Source: Pseudevernia furfuracea (lineage: Eukaryota; Ascomycota; Lecanoromycetes; Lecanorales; Parmeliaceae). Taken from it: a DNA stretch of 64,000 nt. The stretch spans positions 2,046,001-2,110,000 of the forward strand of contig JAIUPT010000033.1 in NCBI GenBank assembly GCA_022315425.1. The letters are read 5' to 3'. Numbering within the stretch: the stretch's first letter is position 1; every line of letters starts with the position of its first letter. The translations under genes were made by a program, and so were the position numbers. This document shows, piece by piece, positions 1-11,174 of the stretch. A model generated the notes under the pieces. It was given only the letters and a program-made list of their open reading frames with translations. It was not told the DNA's origin and did no database searches.

Positions 1-30
1 TCTGCCATGTTCCGTTGACATTATTGTCGT

Positions 31-88
31 ATAGGTATACATAGGTATACATAGGTATACATAGGTATACATAGGTATACATAGGTAT
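31..88. repeat. 10-bp tandem microsatellite (ATAGGTATAC)n
   Basis: Five full copies plus a partial copy of the 10-mer ATAGGTATAC are read directly. The unit is nearly self-complementary (GTATAC is a palindrome). No gene overlaps it convincingly. It is a likely length-polymorphic site. Confidence 0.95.
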
Positions 89-1562
89 CAGAAGTGAGAG
101 AGTACACATGAAAGGCTGAAGATAGTCCCGAAGAAAGGTGCTCGAAGCTTAGCACTGCCCTCACCCTCAAAAGAGATGGTGTTGTTGAAAATGAAGAGGT
201 CAAGGTTTTTGGTGAAACAGCCACGCGGTGACGCGAGTCAGGGACTCAGGGTCGAGTATCGTTCATCAAACAGCCTTTCAGTGCCTGGCTCCAGGCATCT
301 TTCGGTGAAAAGGATGCTGGGTGATGATAGAGAAGTCGAGAAGTCACGAGATGGAAGTGTTGAAAGTTGACGGTGAAAGCTCAACTCACTACTCTGTACC
401 TCGGTAGAAGTTTAGGGGACTTGTGGCAGGCACAGGGAAGATCCCTGCATGCCCCGCCACGCTTCCCCAGACTCTTCAGTGCCAGGCTAGGGAATTCTCC
501 GTACGCTAATATTTAAGTAGCAGCCACTGACCCACTGTTATTACTATTAGCCGTTGGCCGTTGGGTTAATAATAACGAGAAGGGTGTTGTTGTTGTTGAC
601 GAAAACGACCAGAAACACGAACAGGTGCCGGCTGCAGTGAAGGTTGCAGTAACGACGGCCAAAAAGTGATTTTTATGATAAACACCAGTTGCTTCGGATA
701 AGCCGAGATGCGGAAAAGGCTGACTGCTGAGAAGGCAAGATTATAGGTGAAGGGTAGAAGTGGATCTGATCAAATCACATGTCTTGAAAAGATCCACTCA
801 GAAAGTACCAGTGCCACATGCTCGTGACAGTGTGTATTCGGTTGAACCAATGATATTCATGACACCGTTCTCACCAATCATTGTCGCCGGATCCGTTCGT
901 TCTAGGCGTTGATTGCATGAATCTGGGTACATGCAGGCCGCGCCTCCTGCCTTTCCCAGTGAGAAATGCACGCACTGCGTCCTGAGTCTCCTTGGCAGAG
1001 AGGTACGGTCTCGGGTAGACCTCCAGGGCCTGACAGGACCACCGACCACCAACTTGTCGGCTTAAATTGCAGTCCAAGCACGCGTTGGTATCGTGTTGAA
1101 TGTTCGATACGGGCAAAATGATGAGGCCAAATAGACTCTGCCTTCCTTAGAGAAATGTTTAAAAGAGAAAGGTTCAAGAGTGAAGAGAGACCAAAGAGCC
1201 CATTCTAACCAATTATTGACAAGCTTATGCGACCAAGAAAAGGCTTACAGGATCTGCATTAGCCTTTGTAAACCCCTCACTCACCCTTGTGTTGTGCTTG
1301 GTGAATTGCAAGGCTGTGTGGTAGTCTGTAGTCGTAGTACTCGGTAGATACAAAGCAACAAGCATTCCAGAACACCCTGCGCAACGACCCGTTTGCATAC
1401 AAATCTAAGTCCAGCCCCCCCCCAACTTCCCATCCATTTCCTTCTTTTCTCCTATTCATCCGCTGATCAAGCTCTTCTCCCCTTCCTTCCTCCCCATCCT
1501 CCTTCCTCGTATGCTTTGTGCTCTCTGAAACTCAGTCCTACCAGCTTGAGCGACAACCCACC
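89..1562. other. Gene-poor stretch and promoter of the sugar transporter
   Basis: No supported gene: the short frames here lack motifs and splice logic. The last part (about 1411-1508) is a strongly pyrimidine-rich tract ending 55 bp before the transporter ATG, which is typical of CT-rich core promoters and 5' UTRs of well-expressed genes in filamentous fungi. I saw no convincing TATA box. Confidence 0.6.
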
Positions 1563-3593
1563 ATGGCGGACTACAACGAGAAGGCCGATTTGGCGCACGT
1601 CGACCAAAGCCTGGACCAGTATGACGAGAAAAATGTCCGTGGACATGGCTCTCGTCAACAGTCCGTCTCTTTGAATAGAAATGTGACCGCCAGGTTGGTT
1701 ACTCTTCTCTTCCCCAACGAACTCAGTCAGTCTGATCTTGAAACCATACAGAATTCAAAATCCTCTCGCCGGCATTCCTCGAGATACTCTCTTCTACAAT
1801 GTCGAGCAATTTGCCCAAGAGGCCGGCATGCAAGACATGATCCCTCTCTTGAAAAAGGGAGCTTTGGTGGCACAGGATCCGCCCGCTTTCGAGCAAATTG
1901 CCGAGCTGGACGAAGTCGAACGCGATGCCCTTCGCAACGAAGTCCTACACAAATGGCGCCAACCAGGCGCGCTTTACTTCACCGTCATCCTTTGCTCCAT
2001 TGGTGCTGCTGTACAGGGTTGGGATCAGACTGGTTCCAACGGTGCCAATCTGTCGTGGCCTGATGACTTCGGTGTTCCCAACTCAATCCCCAAGACTGGC
2101 GCTGTGCCTGGTGTCGACTATGCTACGAATTCCTGGATTGTCGGTGTCGTAAACTCTGGACCCTACATTGGCTCTGCTTTCCTGTAAGCTTGCAACCAAC
2201 CAACGGCGAGGTGGAGCGATGTTTGTAGAAGCTGACGTGAAATTCTAGCGGCTGCTGGGCCTCTGACCCTCTCAATTCCTTCTTCGGTCGTCGTGGAACC
2301 ATCTTCTTCGCTGCCATCTTCTGCTTCCTTTCCGTCATTGGCTCCGCTGTCACGCAAACTTGGCCTCAACTCTTCGTCACTCGCCTCCTCCTCGGTGTTG
2401 GTATGGGTGCCAAGGCTTCGACAGTCCCAATCTACGCTGCCGAGAACTGTCCAGCAGCCATTCGAGGTGGATTGGTCATGAGTTGGCAAATGTGGACTGC
2501 TTTCGGTATCTTCCTCGGTTTCTGCGCCAATTTGGCTGTCTACAACGTCGGGGCTATCGCATGGCGTCTACAACTGGGATCCGCCATGATTCCCGCACTT
2601 CCGCTACTCGTCGGTGTCTACTTCTGCCCAGAATCACCTCGATGGTACATTAAAAAGGGCCGCTACTCCAACGCTTTCCGGTCGCTATGCCGTCTCCGAA
2701 ACACTCCTCTCCAGGCTGCTCGTGATCTTTACTACATCCACGCTCAAATTCAAGAGGAGGCCGACATCATTGGCAAGAGCAACTACGTCACCCGTTTCAT
2801 CGAGCTCTTCACAATTCCCCGTGTCCGACGTGCAACTGGCGCTTCCTTCACTGTCATGTTGGCTCAACAAATGTGCGGTATCAACATTATCGCTTTCTAC
2901 TCTTCGACTGTCTTCGTTAACGCTGGTGCCAACAACTTGACTGCCCTACTCGCCTCTTTCGGATTCGGTCTCGTCAACTTCGTCTTCGCGTGGCCTGCTG
3001 TCTGGACTATTGATACGTGGGGTCGCCGCGCTCTCCTTCTGTTCACCTTCCCCAACATGGCATGGACTCTGCTTGCAGCCGGTCTTTGCTTCATCATCCC
3101 AGAACAAGAAAGAGCCCACCTTGGCCTCATCGCCTTCTTCATTTTCCTCTTCGCTGCGTTCTACTCACCAGGTGAAGGCCCTGTGCCATTCACATACTCC
3201 GCCGAGGTATTCCCACTCTCTCACCGTGAAGTCGGCATGTCTTGGGCCGTGGCCACTTGCCTCTTCTGGGCTGCCGTTCTCTCCATCTCCTTCCCACGTA
3301 TCCTCCAGGTGTTCCACCCCGTCGGTGCTTTCGCCTTCTACGCCGGCCTCAATCTTACCGCTTTGGTCCTTATTTTCCTGTTCGTGCCAGAGACGAAGCA
3401 GCGAACCCTTGAAGAATTAGATTATGTCTTCGCCGTGCCCACTCGGACCCACGCCAAGTATCAGCTCACCCAGGCCTTGCCTTGGTGGATCAAGCGTTAC
3501 ATTCTCATGAAGAAGGGCGCCAAGCTAGAGCCTCTGTACCACTTCGACGGTGCTGTTGCTGCTGACCAGAAGATTGCAGTTATGGCGCACTAG
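1563..3593 (+). CDS. MFS sugar/polyol transporter
   Basis: Exons 1563-1693, 1752-2183 and 2249-3593 give 635 aa. It is predicted to be a proton-coupled hexose or polyol symporter of the plasma membrane. Visible family signatures are a GRRG loop after TM2, PESPRW in the central loop, GRR again in the second half, a YSAEVFP-type motif and PETK near the C-terminus; hydrophobic segments fit 12 TM helices. A long hydrophilic N-terminus (about 115 residues, including NPLAGIPRDTL) precedes TM1. That extension is characteristic of one fungal clade of sugar transporters distinct from the short hexose transporters. The start at 1563 has an ACCATGG context. Both introns use GT-AG and restore frame exactly. 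The substrate cannot be told from sequence; myo-inositol, lactose and quinate-type relatives are alternatives. Confidence 0.9.
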
Positions 3594-4165
3594 ATATTTG
3601 CCATTCACTTGGATGACCTTCTTTTGAGCATATTACCACACGGTCTGGTGCAGTCGTTTGCTTGATATGACACCTCGGAGTGAGATGAGCAGAGGTGTCT
3701 CGATCATGCATAGATATGATGTATTTACCTACACCATCCACCAATTGTATCAAATCAATTTGCAAACCTGCTCAGCCTCACTTCGTTCCCAAGTTTGCAG
3801 TGACATGTGATCGACCGGGAAAGAGGATTGAGGAAGTTCTGCAGCCCTAATCCTGTATGTCGCTATGATTGACATATACGCCCCTAAAGTTTGCAGCGTA
3901 GTTGTTATGCAACTCTTTCTTCTGGCGGGTAGCTAACGATTTGTGCGGAACAGGAGTCGTGGGAGGATTCGTAATCGGCTGGACCTCCTCCTAAGGTAGG
4001 TACTTGTAGGTGGAATAATTTCAACCCCACTTGAAGATACAGTTATCACTGGTGATGATGCCTCTAAAACCTCAATCATCAGTCAATTATGTCAATACCT
4101 GAGACCCAAAGAAATCTGCCCTAGTGTTGAGATCTCCCGCTACTCTACCAAAGCCACGCACCAAA
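3594..4165. other. Intergenic: transporter 3' end and aminotransferase promoter
   Basis: About 570 bp without a gene. It holds the transporter 3' UTR and the upstream region of the alanine aminotransferase. I see no repeat, RNA gene or clear regulatory motif. Confidence 0.6.
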
Positions 4166-6141
4166 ATGTCTACAATATCGGCGTCATCCATCCTTACCAG
4201 ATCAGACGTCCTCTCACGTCGACTCCAGCATAATTGCACTGCGCTGCTAAGGACCATCAGCGAAGCTCGGAATATTCCAGCTCTAGGTAAATCAAATCTC
4301 TCATTCTGACGTCTCCGGCATCGGCGCCCGCCTATTCGAAGGGCGTGTGACTGAAAAAGAAATACGGATACATGTTTCTTTTAACTCTGACGGCTAACGA
4401 GAAGCATTAAATAGTCCACCCTGCCACCTCTTCACGATTGCAACGACTTTCTGCCCGTACTATGTCTACTTCCACGGCCCTTCGTAGCCTCAACATCAAC
4501 AATATCAATCCCCATGTACGCGAAGCCCAATACGCCGTCCGTGGCGAACTCGCTGTGCGATCAGAATCATACCGAGCCAAATTGATGAAAGGGCACCCTC
4601 CAACTCCACCCGATGAATCCCTCCCCTTCGACAAAGTCATCTCAGCCAACATCGGCAACCCGCAACAGCTCGACCAGAAACCAATCACTTTCTTCCGCCA
4701 AGTACTCAGTATACTTGAATACCCACCCCTACTAGAGAATGAGGAGGTCTTGATAAAGAGCCTGGGCTACAAACAAGATGTCATTGACCGCGCGCGCTGG
4801 CTTCTCAGTGAAGTCCACAGTGTCGGTGCTTATAGCCAGAGTCAAGGCGTCCCGGGGATTCGCAACAGCGTTACTACGTATATCGAACGAAGGGATGGCT
4901 ACCCTTCAGATCCGGGCAGCGTCTTCTTAAGCGCCGGTGCCTCATCGGGCGTGAACACCCTCATGAACGTCATCTGCGCGAAACCGGAGACGGGGATTCT
5001 GGTACCTATACCGCAATATCCCCTCTACACCGCCACGCTCGCCGTGCTAAACGCCCGCTGCGTGCCGTACTACCTCGATGAGAGCAAAGCGTGGGGAACG
5101 GACCTCTCTGCTATCAAATCCGCATACCAAAAGGCGAAGGAGGCAGGCACAGACGTGCGTGCCATCGTCGTTATCAATCCCGGCAACCCCACCGGCGCCA
5201 GCCTGTCTCCCGAAGACGTCCGCAGCGTGCTCGAATTCGCGGCCGAAGAAAAGCTCGTGGTGCTTGCGGATGAGGTGTACCAGACCAACATCTTCGTCGG
5301 CAGATTCACCTCTTTCAAAAAGGGGCTCCGCGACCTGCAAAAGGAACAGCCGAAGAAATTCGACAACGTGGAGCTGGCCTCCTTGAACAGCATATCCAAA
5401 GGCATGGTGGGCGAATGCGGGCACCGCGGTGGCTACTTCGAGCTCGTAGGTTTCGACAAGGAGGTCCAGGCGCAGATTTACAAGTTTGTGTCAATCATGC
5501 TGTGTGCGCCCGTCGTGGGGCAGTGCCTCGTGGAGATGCAAGTCAATCCGCCCAAGGAGGGCGAGCCGAGCTATCCGCTGTATAAGGAGGAGTTTGATGG
5601 CATAGCGCAAGGGCTGCAGAAGCGCGCGACGGCCCTCTTTGAGGCCTTCCAGGAGATGGAGGGCGTCGTTTGCCAGGAACCGCAGGTCCGTTTTTTTCTT
5701 CTTTTCTGCTTCCTATCCATCTATCCATCTATCTACCCATCCCGCTTCTTTTCCGAACCCACCCACCCTCCCTTCTTTCTTTCTTTCTTTCTTTCCTTTC
5801 CTTTCCTACCCCTGTCCGTTCGCTGGAGATTTTCAATCCTCTGGCTGACAAACGCCCCTCCTCTCCCCGCGCGCGTCAAACAGGGCTCCATGTACCTCTA
5901 CCCCACCATCACCCTCCCTCCCCGCGCCGTCGAGCAGGCGGAGAAGGAACACCGTGCCCCCGACGAGTTCTACTGTTTCCGCCTCCTCGACGCGACGGGC
6001 GTGTGCGTCGTGCCGGGCTCGGGGTTCGGACAGCGGGAGGGGACGCTGCATTTTCGGACCACGTTTTTGGCGCCGGGGACGGAGTGGGTGGGGAGGATCA
6101 CCGCGTTTCATAAGGGTTTTATGGATGAGTTTCGCGGATGA
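4166..6141 (+). CDS. ALT1: Alanine aminotransferase (glutamate-pyruvate transaminase)
   Basis: Exons 4166-4286, 4415-5685 and 5884-6141 give 549 aa. The enzyme is PLP-dependent and interconverts alanine plus 2-oxoglutarate with pyruvate plus glutamate. The fold-type I core is clear: NPGNPTGA, a DEVYQ stretch, and the Schiff-base lysine in SISKG (about Lys369), followed by GECGHRGGYFE, which is specific to alanine aminotransferases. The first exon encodes an Arg/Ser-rich leader without early acidic residues, a credible mitochondrial presequence; its intron has a CTAAC branch site 16 nt before the acceptor. An in-frame ATG at 4462, just inside exon 2, would give a cytosolic form starting directly at the conserved core, so dual targeting is possible. 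The second intron (198 nt) is in frame and stop-free. It ends 273 bp from the convergent RPN7 gene. Confidence 0.92.
5686..5883 (+). other. In-frame, stop-free intron of ALT1 with microsatellites
   Basis: This 198-nt GT-AG intron contains CATCTATC-type and TTTC-type short repeats and keeps an open reading frame through 66 codons. Retention would insert a Phe/Ser/Pro-rich segment between two conserved parts of the C-terminal domain, which argues that it is normally removed. Confidence 0.8.
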
Positions 6142-6413
6142 AAGGTCGTTCGATTGGGGAACCGGGATCTGAGGAGATAGGATCTGGATATATGAGATTA
6201 TAGAATTTGAAAAACGCTGCTCCGGAATGAGAGATTTGGGCCTGAAAATACAACTCATTGTGAGATCTTTTCAATCAATGGATCCCTTCAAATGATATAT
6301 CCTCAAAGTGGCTTTATTCTCCTGTTGATGGAGCCAGCAGAGGCGCTGTCTATGCTACAAATACAACCAGATCTCCGTTCCGTAATCTCCCCTCCCTGGC
6401 TGTCTCCTGCTCC

Positions 6414-8037
6414 TCATCCCCTTTCACTTCCCCTCAGTCTCACCGCCTGTCCATATTTCTGCAGCTTCGTAATCAGGCCGTCTCCCTGCTTGACTACATC
6501 CGCATATTGCTTGTTCTTGTCGTCTGGCCTGTTCGTTTCTATGATCTTGTTGACGCGGTCGATGGTGCAGGGTATGCGGTCTGCAGCGATGAATTTTGCA
6601 AGGTCCCTGGGAATTGATAATAGAATTAGCTCTTAGTCACTAAAAGAAGAAGGAAGAGCAGATTGGACCATGAGGAGAATCAAAGATGGCATACCGATCC
6701 AGGAAGTCAACAGAAACGCCAAAGTCATGCGCCATACTGCCTAGGCCTACGACTCTATAGCTCTGTAGTAGCTGCTGGTATCCTCGCAGCCGCATCTCTC
6801 GCACGAACCATCCCTTGTGCTCGTATAGATAGCGATCTTGACTGAGGAAGGTCTCTTCCACTGCTGCGAGGGCGAGAAAGAAGGACTGGTAGTTGCCATC
6901 GTATAGACTTCGCTTCAGACCTGCTAACGGCGTGAAATCGACCGGCGCTTCGGCTTCTTGTGGTGCTGTTGATGAGCCTAGAGCTGTCAGGTTGACAGCG
7001 GTAGAGGCTGGCGTTGGTGTTGCGGAAGTTGCGTCTTTCATCTCTTCGTCGCCGGCGCCGGGCCCTGCTGCCGCTGCACCAGAGAGGGCAGAAAGCTTGT
7101 CTTCGCCATCACCTAGGATTGCACGGATTTCAGGCGCATCAACGACTTTGGTCTTGAAATCTACCCGCTTCAGCGATACCGAGCCTGCGAGGACGGAGTA
7201 GACGACCAGGGATGAGTAGGAGCAGAGTTCGTAGCTTGTAAAAGTGGACAGGGAGTCGAGTAGCAGAGGGGCAGCAAGGTTGTAAGAGCGTGTGGTGAGG
7301 AGATGTAACCCCTGATATGCCTTCAAGCGGTTGCGTCGATCCCAGTCTCCGCCGCTTTCGACCAGGGTCTTGGCTCTATCGACGTTCTTCTTCACGCCTG
7401 ATCTGTCGCCGAAGAATATGCCGATACGTATGATAGCGAGGACTAGGTCAATCTTTGTGCCGAGAATGCCGGTTTTTTCGAAGACGGCTTCATAGGAGGC
7501 GAGAGCCTTGTCCTGTGAAGACAAGCATTGTCAGCATCTGGGTAATAGGGACAGCTGAGCACCTTAGCAACTCACCTTATCGCCCACCCTAGCCCAAAAC
7601 TCCGCTCTCTTTCCCTTCGCCGCTTGCACCTCTGTTTCACCAGCTTTCTCCTCAGCGTCTTCCTCCTCTTTCTGGAAAGTTTCCAGCTCCTCCTCGTTCT
7701 CGGCCTTCAGCTTCCCGTATAGAGCCTCATCCCACGGATAATCAAATGTCCCGCTACTTCTTCGCCGTGCTACCATACTCGCCGCTCCATTTGGTTTCCG
7801 CGAAGGGGTTACGGCGGTCTTTCGTGCAGTGCCTTCGCCCGAGGCGTTCAGAATACCTTCGGCTGGGTGTGCGAGGTACCGGTATAGAGGCGCCATTTTG
7901 TGCTCGGATATGGCATTTTGAAGCTTTTGGAGGGAGGTTTGCCGTGATGATTGCGTCGAGGAGGGGTTGGTGAGGGTGAAGATGTCTTGGGCGAGGGAGA
8001 GGTCGGGGTATTTGGCGTATTGAGGGTCAGAGCCCAT
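6414..8037 (-). CDS. RPN7: 26S proteasome regulatory lid subunit RPN7 (PSMD6)
   Basis: Exons on the minus strand, 8037-7576, 7512-6695 and 6606-6414, give 490 aa. It is a non-ATPase lid subunit that stabilises lid assembly and the base-lid contact of the 26S proteasome. The N-terminus MGSDPQYAKYPDL, the Rpn7-type helical repeats (GDKDKALASYE, then GDWDRRNRLKAYQGL) and the C-terminal PCI domain (FGVSVDFLDRDLAKFIAA, then ETNRPDDKN) are all visible. The ATG at 8037 lies in an ideal GCCACCATGG context; the longer frame from 8112 lacks support. About 55 residues of Ala/Ser/Thr-rich low complexity (near DEEMKDATS) are inserted before the PCI part, making it longer than the yeast protein. It is divergent from ABD1, 405 bp apart. 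Confidence 0.95.
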
Positions 8038-8442
8038 GGTGGCGGCTCGTGAGGGAGTATATCGGGCTAGGGATAGTGCTCGAGCTCTGATACAAGACTT
8101 GAAGATTTTCAATAGTTGAGGAGAGTATGAAGTAGGTGTCCAAATGTAATGTTTTTTGGATGCAGGTGAATAATAGTGATCAAAATGCTGAAGCTTAGAC
8201 GCGCGGAAGCAGCTGCCTCTCTAGCGCGCCTTCATCATTGGCATATCATATATGATTTCCCATTTATTATCATACTAGTCAGAAGCCTCAATTAGGAGTC
8301 ACACTCGTGCTTTACCACCAACATATGGTCTCGAGAAAACCTCAATTGGTACTACAGAATTGCTCCACCCTCTCAAATCACCCAAGACCCTACGCCTTTG
8401 TTACTCTCAGCCCTCTCACACTACGATCGACCAGTGCTGGAC
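8038..8442. promoter_or_regulatory. Divergent promoter between RPN7 and ABD1
   Basis: This 405-bp region separates two head-to-head housekeeping genes. At 8311-8319 TTTACCACC reads GGTGGTAAA on the minus strand, one base from the yeast proteasome control element GGTGGCAAA bound by Rpn4. It lies about 275 bp upstream of the RPN7 start. Whether this fungus uses such a site is unknown. Confidence 0.4.
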
Positions 8443-10095
8443 ATGTCTTCACAAGGTACCAAACGTCCTCGAGAAGACGAAAACTCTCCTGAAGCTCCAC
8501 GCCCTCGCAAACGCCCCGGAGGAGCTTCTCGTATTTCGAAAGCAGACTCAGAAGCAGTCCTGCAGAGGCAGCAGCAACGAGCAGAAGAAGACAGGCACGC
8601 GGCTACTACAAGAGGTGTAGAGGAAGTCGTGAGGCAACATTACAATGCCGTACCTCAGCGTGGGAGGGAATGGCGGAAAACAGACAGCCGGATTAAAGGA
8701 CTAAGAAGCTTTAACAACTGGATCAAGAGCACTATCATACACAAATTCTCGCCGAGTGAGCCTGGGAGAGAGCCTTTACCGTTACGGGTTTTGGACATTG
8801 GTTGCGGGAAGGGTGGTGATCTTGGGAAATGGCAACAGGCACCGCAACCAGTCGAGCTCTATGTTGGGGTTGATCCGGCCGAAGTGTCAATCGATCAAGC
8901 GAGAGAGCGATTTCTACAAATGCGATCAGGTGGGGGTAGGGCCGGCAGGGGTGGCAGAGGAGGGCGAGGAGGCTACCAAGGAGGAAGACCACAGAGGACA
9001 TTCGATGCCGAATTCTTCGTAGAAGACGCCTTTACCTACTCTCTCGGAGACATACCCATCATAAGGGAAATTGGATTCGGGCCTGGCTCGCGCTGGGGTC
9101 CTGGTGGCGGCTTCGACGTGGTTTCAATGATGTTCTGCATGCACTACGCGTTTGAAAACGAAGCAAAAGCCAAAGGAATGTTGGCAAATGTGGCTGGTAG
9201 CCTGAAAAAAGGTGGGAGATTCCTTGGGGTTGCACCAAACTCGGATGCAATACGCTCGGGAGTCGAGGCTTTTCATGAACGTCGAGTGAAAGCTGCGGCA
9301 AGTAGTCTGGATGCGAAACCCAAAGGCATGGCTGACGAACAGAGCAACGCTGCACCCATCTCAACACTTTCTAGAGTTCCAGCGAGTGCTGGTCAAGAAA
9401 TACAAGCTCCATCATGGAAACGTAAAGCGGCTGATAAGGTAGACGGTGAACCACCTGCGAAGAAGGTCGAGGCGTCTGGTGAACCAAGCTCCAGGGCAGA
9501 AACCGCAGCTGCTGTCAACCTCCTCACCGAGCCGCCCTCGGATCCGCTACCCGAGGAAGGGAAAGGCGAAACGGAGAGACAGAAGCTCAGTGATCGAGGT
9601 CCGGAATCTACTGTCCAAGGGGAAAAGGGTCATGCCGAATCTAAGGCTGAGTCTGGTCCATCTAAAGATGACGAGCTGAAGGTGGCAGAATGGGGCAACA
9701 GCATATATCGAGTCCGGTTTCCAGGCGACACGCCTAAAGATGGTATCTTCCGTCCACCGTACGGATGGAAATATAGCTATTTCTTGGAGGAAGCCGTGGA
9801 AGAGATACCGGAATACGTGGTGCCATGGGAAGCCTTTCGAGCGTATGAGATTGCTTTCCCCAAGCTGATATCATAATTTGCTGATAACTATATTCTTATT
9901 AGTATAGCGGAGGACTACAACCTTGAGCTGCAATACCGCAAACCTTTTGCAGAAGTCTGGAGCGAGGAGAAAGACTCTCCCGTTTTTGGGCCCTTGAGTG
10001 AACGGATGGGTGTAAGAGGCCGAGATGCTGGACTGCTACTAGTCAGTGATGAGGAGATGGAGGCCGCAAGTATGCAGCTCGATCAACGCGAATGA
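8443..10095 (+). CDS. ABD1: mRNA cap guanine-N7 methyltransferase
   Basis: Exons 8443-9842 and 9903-10095 give 530 aa. It transfers methyl from SAM to N7 of the cap guanosine on nascent nuclear mRNA. Evidence: RQHYNAVPQRGREWRKTDSR upstream of the core, the SAM-binding VLDIGCGKGGDLGKW (about 116-130), an acidic VGVDPAEVSI strand end, FDVVSMMFCMHYAFE, and the C-terminal VPWEAF plus AEDYNLELQYRKPF after the intron. Two insertions are unusual: a Gly/Arg stretch (about 162-185, RGG-like) within the fold, and about 170 residues of charged low complexity between VAPNSD and EWGNSIYRVRF. The N-terminal region is Arg/Lys-rich, as in other cap methyltransferases. The intron has a CTGATAAC branch-like site and changes the C-terminus completely if unspliced. 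Confidence 0.95.
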
Positions 10096-10614
10096 GGAAT
10101 GATGTACTGACCGCATGTACAGGCTTCTACCATGCGTTTTGCTTCTACAAGATCTGACAGCACAGTACTTGTGTAGTCTTGGTGGCCCCATGGTTCTTCG
10201 TTCCAGCTGGATTGCGTAGATACCCCTTACGTTACAGAACAAGCAATTGCTGGGACTACCATCTCTGTCTTTCGGACTCTATTCCAAGGTCGGTCTCCCA
10301 CGTCAGAAGCCGGAGATCTTTGTGCCTTCGAATCCTTGCTTCTGGACCGAAGGATGGTGTAATAGCAAGTGCCGATGCTCATGAATGAACGACCAGACTC
10401 CTTGAGACGGTCTCCATCTGGCTTTGGCAGAACTGCGATTCTGGACTTTGAGACGTCCATATTCTTAAGAGCCATACAACAGGGCTCAGCTTAGCGTTGC
10501 CGGCGAACAATGAATAGCTATATTTTGTTTGAAAACCTCGCTGGTGATGCGAAATACGCTAGTGCTTTGACTTGGTATGTCGAATCCTTGCTTTGGAGTT
10601 CATCACTCTCGGAG
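10096..10614. other. Intergenic after ABD1
   Basis: About 520 bp with no supported gene; the short frames on both strands have no recognisable content. It leads into the tRNA-like repeat patch. Confidence 0.5.
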
Positions 10615-10697
10615 CAGAAAGAGGAAAGCACCGCAACACCATTGTACCAGCGCCAATAGGAATCGAACCTATTACAACTACTAAACCAACTTCAACG
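10615..10697 (-). repeat. Copy 1 of an ~80-bp direct repeat with a tRNA-like B box
   Basis: An about 83-bp sequence beginning CAGAAAGAGGAAAGCACCGC recurs at 10837-10911 with near identity. Read on the minus strand, this copy contains GGTTCGATTCC (10669-10659), a perfect RNA polymerase III B-box/T-loop match with a 5-bp stem ATAGG/CCTAT around TTCGATT. It is followed by CTATTGGCGCTG, which is complementary to a segment at 10824-10835. This points to a tRNA relic or a tRNA-derived SINE. Confidence 0.7.
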
Positions 10698-10836
10698 CGA
10701 CCCACACCCACGGTGCGTGCCCCCGTACGACAAGGACAACCACTTCTGCTGCTACACTCAAGCCAGATCAGATACAACTGGGATTCGAACCCACGACCTT
10801 CGGGGAAACATCGGACCATCGGGCTATTGGCGCTGC
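10649..10836 (-). other. tRNA-like/SINE-like segment with two B boxes
   Basis: Minus strand. The ends CAGCGCCAATAG (10835-10824) and CTATTGGCGCTG (10660-10649) are perfectly complementary over 12 bp, like an elongated acceptor stem. Just inside is TAGCCCGATGGT (A-box-like, about 10827-10816). Next, about 30 nt further, is GGTTCGAATCC (10791-10781), a perfect B box with a 4-bp TGGG/CCCA stem. The second B box lies near the 3' end. The spacing of the first A and B boxes fits a tRNA, but the whole is about 187 nt and I cannot fold a clean cloverleaf or name an anticodon. A tRNA dimer, a tRNA with an insertion, or a SINE head are all possible. Confidence 0.45.
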
Positions 10837-10911
10837 CAGAAAGAGGAAAGCACCGCAACACCATTGTACCAGCGCCAATAGGAATCGACAACTACTAAAC
10901 CAACTCCAACG
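10837..10911 (-). repeat. Copy 2 of the direct repeat (8-nt deletion in the B box)
   Basis: It matches copy 1 almost base for base but lacks eight nucleotides (ACCTATTA on the + strand), which removes the end of the T-loop/B-box. The copies are 222 bp apart start to start. It also retains CAGCGCCAATAG at 10870-10881, so it can pair with 10824-10835 as a local hairpin. Confidence 0.8.
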
Positions 10912-11174
10912 GGAGCAGTCAGCGGCTATTGCGACCCGAGACGTCATCTTGCCCCTCAACGCACTCAGCCGAAAGGAGCCGAGGATGACAATTACTGAAC
11001 GTCCTCCTAAAAACACCGAGCTGTCTCATTCTACCATTGACACAAGAGCAGCCTACTTTCCTTTCATCAAAGCAAAAACACCAATATCAGTAAACCATAA
11101 GCATTACTGCGTACTCAGCAACACTGCTTTGGCAATTGTATCAGGCCAAAACCTCAAACCATCTCACAGCAAGA

